From an uncultured Bacteroidales bacterium (GTDB lineage Bacteria > Bacteroidota > Bacteroidia > Bacteroidales > Bacteroidaceae): a stretch of DNA of 64,000 nucleotides. The DNA is taken from the NCBI GenBank assembly GCA_902799655.1, contig CADCBH010000013.1:1-64000 (forward strand), given 5' to 3'. The notes beneath the pieces are model-generated. The model was not told the origin of the DNA. It was given only the letters and a program-made list of their open reading frames with translations, and did no database searches. Both the position numbers and the translations under genes were made by a program. Positions 19,542 through 25,634 of this stretch are shown here, in pieces. How positions within the stretch are numbered: position 1 is the first letter of the stretch; each line of letters opens with the position of its first letter.

Positions 19542-19557
19542 TGTTCCACGTGAAACA
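19542..19557. other. parS site (ParB binding), copy 1
   Basis: The 16-mer TGTTCCACGTGAAACA matches the widely conserved ParB target TGTTnCACGTGAAACA at every defined position. It lies in the 126-bp gap between mnmG and apt. An identical copy follows apt at 20130-20145. parS sites mark origin-proximal DNA for chromosome segregation. Confidence 0.88.
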
Positions 19558-19601
19558 ATTGAAAGAATAGCAATAATATAATAACGTTAAAACCAAGGAT
19601 T

Positions 19602-20129
19602 ATGAACAACAAAACATTGATGGCGAATCTTCGCTGTATTCCAGATTTTCCACAGAAGGGCATCAACTTCCGTGACGTGACGACTTTATTTAAAAACCCT
19701 GCTTGTCTACAAATCATGGTAGACGAACTCTATGAGATTTACAAAAACAAAGGAATCACCAAAATCGTTGGCATTGAGAGTCGAGGTTTTGTGATGGCTT
19801 CGGCATTGGCAGTTAAACTGGGAGCAGGAGTGGTTTTGGCACGCAAACCAGGAAAACTACCTGCCGCGACCGTGCAGGAAAGTTACGCAAAAGAGTATGG
19901 AACGGATACCATCGAAATTCACGAAGATGCCATCAACGATAAAGACATCGTTTTACTTCACGACGACCTCTTGGCAACAGGTGGAACGATGCGAGCTGCA
20001 TGTAACTTGGTGAAGAAATTCAATCCCAATGGAATTATGGTGAACTTCCTCATTGAAATTACTGATGAGGGGTTGCATGGTAGAGACGTGTTCGATGATG
20101 TGGAGGTTACCACATTGATAACCGTTTAA
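19602..20129 (+). CDS. apt: adenine phosphoribosyltransferase
   Basis: This purine-salvage enzyme makes AMP from adenine and PRPP in the cytoplasm. The 175-residue product, the usual size, has DFPQKGINFRDVTTLFKNP near the N-terminus, GIESRGFVMASALA, RKPGKLPA, and the PRPP-binding loop VLLHDDLLATGGTM. It belongs to the mnmG-apt-uvrC-dtd-mazG-deoC order that I recall from Bacteroides relatives. It is bracketed by two identical parS 16-mers, the second of which begins at the base right after the stop codon. Confidence 0.96.
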   Translation: MNNKTLMANLRCIPDFPQKGINFRDVTTLFKNPACLQIMVDELYEIYKNKGITKIVGIESRGFVMASALAVKLGAGVVLARKPGKLPAATVQESYAKEYGTDTIEIHEDAINDKDIVLLHDDLLATGGTMRAACNLVKKFNPNGIMVNFLIEITDEGLHGRDVFDDVEVTTLITV

Positions 20130-20145
20130 TGTTCCACGTGAAACA
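20130..20145. other. parS site (ParB binding), copy 2
   Basis: The site TGTTCCACGTGAAACA starts directly after the apt stop codon and ends 6 bp before the uvrC start, so ParB bound here would sit on the apt-uvrC junction. It is identical to copy 1, 588 bp away. Confidence 0.88.
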
Positions 20146-20151
20146 TAGAGC

Positions 20152-21981
20152 ATGACGAAAGAAGAAAACGAGGCACGTTTAGAGAAGCTAAAAGCCATTG
20201 TGAGAGCCCTGCCAGAGAAGCCTGGTAGCTATCAGTATTATGATGCTGATGGAACCATTATCTATGTGGGTAAGGCCAAGAATCTAAAAGCCCGTGTCTC
20301 GTCCTACTTCCATACGGAGGTTGACCGTTTCAAGACGAAGGTGTTGGTATCGAAAATCCACGATATCAGCTATACCGTTGTCAATACCGAAGAGGATGCC
20401 TTACTGCTGGAAAATGCACTCATTAAGAAGTATAATCCACGCTATAATGTGTTGCTGAAAGACGGCAAGACCTACCCCAGTATTTGCATCACCAAAGAGT
20501 ATCTGCCAAGGATTTATTCTACCAGAACCATCAATAAAAAATGGGGAACCTATTATGGTCCTTATTCGCATGTTGGATCCATGCACGCAGTGCTCGATCT
20601 CATCAAGAAACTCTACCATCCTCGCACCTGTAAACAGCCACTTTTAGAGGAAGGAGTAGAAGGCGGAAAGTATCAAGTTTGTCTGGAATATCATATCAAG
20701 AATTGTGCTGGTCCTTGCATAAAAAAGCAATCGTGGGAGGACTACCAGAAGAACATTAATCAGGCACGTGAGATACTGAAAGGAAACACCCGACAGCTGC
20801 TTCGAGACATGCGAGAGGAGATGATGAAACAGGCAGAAGAGTTACGTTTCGAGGAGGCAGAAGAGGTTAAACGAAGGTATATCTTATTAGAGCAATTTGT
20901 GGCTAAAAGCGAGGTGGTCAGTCAGACGATTAACAACGTAGATGTGCTGTCGATAACGAACGATGAAAAAGTAGCATTCATCAACTATATTCACGTCTCG
21001 AATGGACAGATTAACCAGAGTATTACCTTCGAATATAAGAAGAAACTCGAAGAGACTGACGAGGAATTATTGCAGTTGGCTATCGTCGAGATGCGCGAGC
21101 GATTTAAGAGCAGTGCCAAGGAAATCATCCTGCCACAAGAGGTCAATATCGACCTTGAAGGAGTAACGATTACGGTACCCCAGCGAGGCGATAAAAAGAC
21201 ACTATTAGACCTCTCGCTGATGAATGGAAAGCAGTATAAATTCGACCGTCTGAAGCAGGCAGAAAAGCTGAATCCTGAGCAAAAACAGGTGCGATTGATG
21301 AAGGAATTGCAAGACCTTTTGCAACTACCGAAGATGCCGTATCAGATAGAGTGTTTTGACAACTCGAACATCTCAGGAACAGACGCTGTAGCGGCTTGTG
21401 TGGTATTCAAAAAGATGAAGCCCTCGAAGCAGGATTATCGCAAATACAATATCAAAACGGTGGTGGGGCCAGACGATTATGCGTCGATGAAGGAGGTGGT
21501 CTTAAGGCGTTACCAACGCCTCATAAATGAAGAAGAGCCCCTACCTGACCTCATCGTCGCTGATGGTGGAAAAGGACAAATGGAGGTCATTCGTCAGGCC
21601 GTTCAGGACGAATTAGGACTCGATATTCCCATTGCCGGACTCGCTAAGAATGACAAGCATAGAACGAATGAACTGCTTTATGGTTTTCCGCCGAGAGTGG
21701 TTGGCATGAAGGATACGTCAGAGTTGTTCAGGGTGCTCACACAATTGCAGGACGAGGTACATCGCTTTGCCATAGAATTCCATCGAAACAAGCGTTCTAA
21801 ACGCGCCTTACACTCTGAGCTGGATGACATCAAGGGCATCGGTCCCAAAACGCGTGACGAGCTTCTAAATGCCCTTAAATCGGTCAAGCAAATCAAAGAG
21901 GCAACACAAGAAAAAATAGCAGAAATCATAGGGCACGCAAAAGCCCAAATTATCTTTGAATATTTTCATCCTAAGGAGTAG
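20152..21981 (+). CDS. uvrC: UvrC, excinuclease ABC subunit C
   Basis: UvrC makes both incisions in nucleotide excision repair after UvrAB finds the damage. The 609-residue product has the N-terminal GIY-YIG nuclease (PGSYQYYDADGTIIYVGKAK), a UVR motif for UvrB contact (EELRFEEAEEVKRRYILLEQF, around residues 220-245), the RNase H-like C-terminal nuclease (ECFDNSNISGTDAVAACVVF, then LIVADGGKGQ), and a final helix-hairpin-helix (LDDIKGIGPKTRDELLNALK). All expected parts are present and the length is normal. The start lies 6 bp after parS copy 2. Confidence 0.96.
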   Translation: MTKEENEARLEKLKAIVRALPEKPGSYQYYDADGTIIYVGKAKNLKARVSSYFHTEVDRFKTKVLVSKIHDISYTVVNTEEDALLLENALIKKYNPRYNVLLKDGKTYPSICITKEYLPRIYSTRTINKKWGTYYGPYSHVGSMHAVLDLIKKLYHPRTCKQPLLEEGVEGGKYQVCLEYHIKNCAGPCIKKQSWEDYQKNINQAREILKGNTRQLLRDMREEMMKQAEELRFEEAEEVKRRYILLEQFVAKSEVVSQTINNVDVLSITNDEKVAFINYIHVSNGQINQSITFEYKKKLEETDEELLQLAIVEMRERFKSSAKEIILPQEVNIDLEGVTITVPQRGDKKTLLDLSLMNGKQYKFDRLKQAEKLNPEQKQVRLMKELQDLLQLPKMPYQIECFDNSNISGTDAVAACVVFKKMKPSKQDYRKYNIKTVVGPDDYASMKEVVLRRYQRLINEEEPLPDLIVADGGKGQMEVIRQAVQDELGLDIPIAGLAKNDKHRTNELLYGFPPRVVGMKDTSELFRVLTQLQDEVHRFAIEFHRNKRSKRALHSELDDIKGIGPKTRDELLNALKSVKQIKEATQEKIAEIIGHAKAQIIFEYFHPKE

Positions 21982-22000
21982 GCACCAAAGGAGGCTATCT

Positions 22001-22216
22001 CGCAGTCCTTGGGAAGTAAGCACGCAGTCCTTGGGAAGTAAACAGACAATCCAAAGGAAGTAAACAGACAATCCAAAGGAAGTAAACAGACAATCCAAAG
22101 GAACTAAACCGCCTGTTTTCCGGAAGTAAGCGGAGTGTTCCCAAGGAGGGAATTTTATTTCCCTAGGCAGGGCGCAAAATTTCCTTAGGCAGGGAATAAT
22201 TTTTCTCCGGGCAGTC
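22001..22216. repeat. 22-bp tandem array (about 10 units), evolving sequence
   Basis: Units start at 22001 and every 22 bp after it. The first two share CGCAGTCCTTGGGAAGTAA, the next three share GACAATCCAAAGGAA, and later ones drift to TTTCC-TTAGGCAGGG-type sequence while keeping the 22-bp phase to about 22216. Each unit holds a small palindrome of the TCC-spacer-GGA kind (TCCTTGGGA, TCCAAAGGA, TTCCGGAA, TTCCCAAGGAGGGAA). It starts 20 bp after the uvrC stop. No spacer-repeat organisation and no coding frame. Confidence 0.8.
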
Positions 22217-22240
22217 CGTAAAATGGTGGGCTTGTTGCAA

Positions 22241-22410
22241 TGTTGCGTTGCAATGTTGCAATAAGCACCCTCCACCATCGAACACAGAGAGAGTATTGGA
22301 TAATCTTGCGAGATTATGATAAATAGAAATTAATATTTATACTATTCAAATTCGATAATAATACATTCCTAAAACTATTATACTCCTTATTGCAACATTG
22401 CAACGCAACA
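22241..22410. repeat. 25-bp perfect inverted repeat around a 120-bp AT-rich core
   Basis: The 25 bp at 22241-22265 (starting TGTTGCGTTGCAATG) recur exactly as reverse complement at 22386-22410. The left arm also contains an internal repeat of TTGCAATGTTGC. A shorter outer pair, ATGGTGG (22224-22230) with CCACCAT (about 22270-22276), folds over the left arm. It could be a MITE-like element or a long RNA hairpin. No transposase is nearby. Confidence 0.75.
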
Positions 22411-22472
22411 AACGATAAAAAAGACAAAACGAGTTCAGTCCAAGAAAATTTGGTTTTCTCAAAATAATGTTG

Positions 22473-22480
22473 TATCTTTG
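22473..22480 (+). promoter_or_regulatory. dtd operon promoter: -7 TATCTTTG with -33 TTTGG
   Basis: TATCTTTG is preceded by TTTGG at 22449-22453 with about 19 bp between them, a good Bacteroidota promoter. The dtd ATG is 18 bp downstream. Confidence 0.8.
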
Positions 22481-22498
22481 CCGAAAATTCAGAGAATA

Positions 22499-22951
22499 AT
22501 GAGAGCTGTCATACAACGAGTTACCCACGCCAGCGTCACCATCGAAGGCTGCGTCAAGAGCCAGATAGGACAAGGATTCCTGGTGCTGTTAGGCGTGTGC
22601 GATGAAGACACGATGGAAGACGTAGAATGGCTTGTCAAAAAGATAGCCAATCTACGCGTATTTGGCGACGAGAACGATGTGATGAATCGCTCGATACTCG
22701 ATGTGAAAGGTAACTGTCTAGTAGTCAGTCAGTTCACGCTGTATGCAAGCTACAAGAAAGGCAACCGTCCATCGTGGTTCCGTGCAGGCTCTCACGAGCA
22801 CTCTATCCCACTCTACGAAGCCTTCTGCGCACAACTTTCTGAAGCCATCGGACAACAAGTAGCCACAGGCGAATTTGGCGCCGATATGAAAGTAGAACTG
22901 CTGAACGATGGTCCTGTAACCATATGTATGGACACAAAAAACAAAGAATAA
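22499..22951 (+). CDS. dtd: D-aminoacyl-tRNA deacylase
   Basis: Dtd hydrolyses D-amino acids wrongly attached to tRNA, in the cytoplasm. The 150-residue product begins MRAVIQRVTHASVTIEG, a family signature, and carries the two active-site segments SQFTLYASYKKGNRPSW and the C-terminal NDGPVTICMDT. The ATG at 22499 is chosen because the family starts there and the transcription start lies only about 12-14 bp upstream. It opens a tightly packed run with two small membrane proteins, mazG and probably deoC. Confidence 0.95.
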   Translation: MRAVIQRVTHASVTIEGCVKSQIGQGFLVLLGVCDEDTMEDVEWLVKKIANLRVFGDENDVMNRSILDVKGNCLVVSQFTLYASYKKGNRPSWFRAGSHEHSIPLYEAFCAQLSEAIGQQVATGEFGADMKVELLNDGPVTICMDTKNKE

Positions 22952-22952
22952 A

Positions 22953-23219
22953 ATGGATAAGAATACAATAGTAGAAAAACTCAATAACATCGGACTAATT
23001 CTCTATGCAATCTACTTCATAACATGCTTTGTGAGGTATGGCACAATCCATAGTTTAAACCAGAGCACTACCCTATCGTATATCCTGCTTACAGGATTCA
23101 TATTAACTATACCCAAGATTATCTACCAATTCGCGCATTTCAAGAAAAACTTAGGCGAAAACATTGGGCTCATCATATTTATAGCAGTCATTGTCTTCAT
23201 ATCAATAAAGTATCTCTAA
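22953..23219 (+). CDS. small membrane protein, unknown
   Basis: The 88-residue product has three hydrophobic segments, about residues 10-28 (IGLILYAIYFITCFV), 40-58 (LSYILLTGFILTIPKIIY) and 68-87 (NIGLIIFIAVIVFISIKYL), and nothing enzymatic. It starts 1 bp after the dtd stop and its own stop overlaps the start of the next small gene, which argues for genuine translational coupling. The product resembles its downstream neighbour in size and in a final NIG-initiated helix (ENIGLIIFIAVI versus QNIGIILIATFI), so the pair may be an old duplication. Function is not recognised. Confidence 0.7.
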   Translation: MDKNTIVEKLNNIGLILYAIYFITCFVRYGTIHSLNQSTTLSYILLTGFILTIPKIIYQFAHFKKNLGENIGLIIFIAVIVFISIKYL

Positions 23220-23464
23220 TGAAAAAATATCTCAGAGAAATTCAACTCTCAAGCGCCATTCTCTGCATTATCGGTGTAGTGCTGGCTTGGATAAAAGGCA
23301 ATCAGGTGGGTATGTGGCCATGCGCTGTTGGCGTGTTATTATTCATATTTGTAGTAATATACAAAGCCTTCAATTGGAAGGAATACGAGCGCGACAACAA
23401 GCAGAACATCGGCATCATACTGATTGCAACATTCATTTTAATCATTCAAATGCTATTAAGATGA
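23219..23464 (+). CDS. small membrane protein, unknown
   Basis: The 81-residue product has hydrophobic segments near residues 10-24, 32-48 and 62-80. Its last helix NIGIILIATFILIIQMLL recalls the last helix of the preceding gene. Its start codon overlaps the previous stop by one base (TAATGA), and its own stop overlaps the mazG start as ATGA. This coupling on both sides suggests a real gene despite the small size. No family is recognised. Confidence 0.7.
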   Translation: MKKYLREIQLSSAILCIIGVVLAWIKGNQVGMWPCAVGVLLFIFVVIYKAFNWKEYERDNKQNIGIILIATFILIIQMLLR

Positions 23465-23781
23465 CGATAAAAGAAGCACAAGAAGCGGTTGACCGCTGGA
23501 TAAAAGAATACGGCGTACGCTACTTTTCAGAGCTTACGAACATGGCTGTTCTGACTGAAGAAGTAGGCGAACTGGCTCGTGTGATGGCTCGCAAATATGG
23601 CGATCAGAGCTTCAAGGCAGGCGAGAAAGACAACCTGGGAGACGAGATGGCTGACGTCTTGTGGGTACTGCTCTGTCTAGCTAACCAGACTGGCGTAGAC
23701 CTGACAGAAGAGCTGAAAAAGAACATCGAGAAGAAAACCCTTAGAGATAAGGAAAGACATATACAAAACAAAAAACTCTAA
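23461..23781 (+). CDS. MazG-like nucleotide pyrophosphohydrolase
   Basis: The 106-residue protein matches the single-domain MazG-like family, which hydrolyses (often non-canonical) nucleoside triphosphates. The metal-binding glutamates appear in LTEEVGELARVMARK and the aspartates in DNLGDEMADVLWVLLCLAN, the standard ExxE-12-28-ExxD type pattern. The ATG at 23461 gives the family N-terminus MTIKEAQEAVDRWIKEYG; a longer reading from 23287 overlaps the small membrane gene and is rejected. The start overlaps the preceding stop by 4 bases. Confidence 0.9.
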   Translation: MTIKEAQEAVDRWIKEYGVRYFSELTNMAVLTEEVGELARVMARKYGDQSFKAGEKDNLGDEMADVLWVLLCLANQTGVDLTEELKKNIEKKTLRDKERHIQNKKL

Positions 23782-23808
23782 TCTTATTTTAACTAAAAAA
23801 CTAGTATT

Positions 23809-24532
23809 ATGGAAGAATTGAAAAGCAAGTACGAACAGGCGTTAGCCAAGTACAACTGCAATGTTGACGGAAGAATATCCTAACCTGCCCCACGTAGCAA
23901 CTGTTGTTACCTATCCACGTTTTGCTCAGTTGGTAGCTGATTCTTTGGAAGTTGAGGGCGTTATTCCTACTGTAGTAAGTGGTGCATTCCCCTCTTCTCA
24001 GGCACTCATTGAGATCAAGGTTGCTGAGACCAAGCTAGCTGTCCAGGATGGTGCTGAGAACGTAGATATCGTAATGCATGTTGGTGAGTTTCTATCAGGT
24101 GACTACGAGACTGTTTGCGACGAGATTTGGGAGCAGAAGGCTGCTTGTGGTGACGTTCCAATGAAGGTTATCCTCGAGACTGGCGACCTGCTGAATCTGT
24201 CGAACGTGAAGAAGGCCTCTATTCTGTCGATGTATGCTGGTGCAGACTACATCAAGACCTCTACGGGTAAGGAGAAGGTTGGTGCTACTCCAGAGGCTGT
24301 CTATGTAATGTGTCAAGCTATCAAGGAGTACTACGATCAGACAGGTATTATGGTTGGTTTGAAGCCTGCTGGTGGTATCAACAGCGTAAAGGATGCTCTC
24401 ACCTACTACAGCATCGTAGAGGAAATTCTGGGAGAGAAGTGGCTCACCAACTACTACTTCCGTCTGGGTACCAGTCGTCTGCCAAACCTCATCCTAAGCG
24501 ATCTGGCTGGCAAGGAAGTAAAATTCTTCTAA
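23809..24532 (+). pseudogene. deoC: deoxyribose-phosphate aldolase, N-terminal part deleted and frameshifted
   Basis: DeoC cleaves 2-deoxyribose 5-phosphate to acetaldehyde and glyceraldehyde 3-phosphate in nucleoside catabolism. The ATG at 23809 reads MEELKSKYEQALAKYNCNVD and then stops at 23883. Another frame from about 23861 reads EEYPNLPHVATVVTYPRF and continues to the normal C-terminus, with the Schiff-base lysine in GADYIKTSTGK and PAGGINS intact. By comparison with remembered relatives, about 50-60 residues between these points are missing, and the join is out of frame. A shorter protein from 23861 would lack the first part of the barrel and is unlikely to work. Either gene decay or an assembly collapse. 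Confidence 0.85.
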
Positions 24533-24536
24533 ACAA

Positions 24537-24563
24537 AAAAGGCGACCCTTCAAGGTCGCTTTT
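24537..24563. terminator. bidirectional terminator between deoC and ispB
   Basis: The stem GCGACC/GGTCGC extends into A-T pairs on both sides (AAAAG...CTTTT), with loop CTTCAA. It serves the convergent deoC and ispB genes. Confidence 0.85.
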
Positions 24564-24569
24564 CTATAT

Positions 24570-25547
24570 TTAATAGTTACGTTGAACAACGTAATCTACA
24601 TAAGCCGTCAAGGATTCCCTGATGGCTTTTTCTTTGACATGATGTTCAATATAGTCCATACATAAAGCACTGAACTCCTGCATCCGTTGTTCAGCATACT
24701 CAATACCACCCTGCTGTTTAGTAAACTCAACCAAAACAGCGATTTCATCGCGATTGATAGTACCTGCTTTAACTTTCTTTGCTAATGTATGCATCGACTC
24801 ATAATTGGACTTATTCAAAGCATAGATAACAGGAAGCGTCAGCTTACCCTCAGTCATATCATTACCAGTTGGCTTTCCTATCTCTTTTGAATCGAAATAA
24901 TCGAAGATATCATCTCGAATCTGGAACATAATACCCAAATTCTGTCCGAATTCACCAGCAGCTTTCACCTCGTCAGCTGAAGCACCAGCAGATAAAGCCC
25001 CTATAGCGGCACACGCCTCAAAAAGAGCTGCTGTCTTCTGTTTGATAACCTGGTAATAGACATCCTCCTTAATTTCTTGATTCTGAATGTTCGACAACTG
25101 CAGAATCTCACCAGCTGCCAGAACACGACCCAATTCTGCAAGGTACTGAACAATCTGTTGATTGTCAGTATATGACACATGTAACAAGGCAGTAGAAAGG
25201 ATATAGTCACCTACCAATACAGCCACCTTATTATTATACGTCGCATTCACAGAAGCCTGACCACGACGCTCTCCACTCTCGTCAACCACATCATCATGCA
25301 CCAGCGATGCCGTATGTAGCAATTCCAAGCCCACTGCTGCATGCTGTGTCACATTAGACACCTCGCCATAATTCTTTGCCATCAATAAGATAAGCATGGG
25401 ACGCATACGCTTGCCTCCCCTCTGACGAATATGAGTTAACACTTGTGATAGAAGTCCATCAGCATGGGTTAAACTCGAATTGAACAAGGTGATAAACTCA
25501 TTCAAATCGTTCTTAATTGGTTGCTTAATGAGTGCTAAATAATCCAT
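24570..25547 (-). CDS. ispB: polyprenyl synthetase (octaprenyl-type diphosphate synthase)
   Basis: This enzyme builds the long isoprenoid chain used for menaquinone, the electron carrier serving the fumarate reductase encoded nearby. The roughly 325-residue product has GGKRMRPML, the first aspartate-rich motif LVHDDVVDESGERRG, and the second, QIRDDIFDYF. Trans-type polyprenyl synthases share both. The chain length made cannot be read from the sequence. The ATG at 25547 is chosen; 25553 is also possible. A promoter box sits upstream at 25566-25573. Confidence 0.92.
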   Translation of the reverse strand: MDYLALIKQPIKNDLNEFITLFNSSLTHADGLLSQVLTHIRQRGGKRMRPMLILLMAKNYGEVSNVTQHAAVGLELLHTASLVHDDVVDESGERRGQASVNATYNNKVAVLVGDYILSTALLHVSYTDNQQIVQYLAELGRVLAAGEILQLSNIQNQEIKEDVYYQVIKQKTAALFEACAAIGALSAGASADEVKAAGEFGQNLGIMFQIRDDIFDYFDSKEIGKPTGNDMTEGKLTLPVIYALNKSNYESMHTLAKKVKAGTINRDEIAVLVEFTKQQGGIEYAEQRMQEFSALCMDYIEHHVKEKAIRESLTAYVDYVVQRNY

Positions 25548-25565
25548 TATCATTGAATTTTGTTA

Positions 25566-25573
25566 CAAAATTA
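25566..25573 (-). promoter_or_regulatory. ispB promoter -7 box (TAATTTTG)
   Basis: It reads TAATTTTG on the minus strand, about 19 bp before the ispB start, and diverges from polA. Confidence 0.6.
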
Positions 25574-25634
25574 GTGAAAATATCGCGATAAAAGGAAATA
25601 TTTTAGTAATTTTACACGGAAAATAAAAAATGTT

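Noticed and set aside
22001-22216. CRISPR array
   Set aside because: Units are contiguous with no unique spacers, and no cas genes lie in the window. The same holds for the arrays at 1368, 3901, 40909 and 43861.
21865-22278. 137-residue minus-strand open frame after uvrC
   Set aside because: It is a translation of the 22-bp array and the inverted repeat; no family resemblance.
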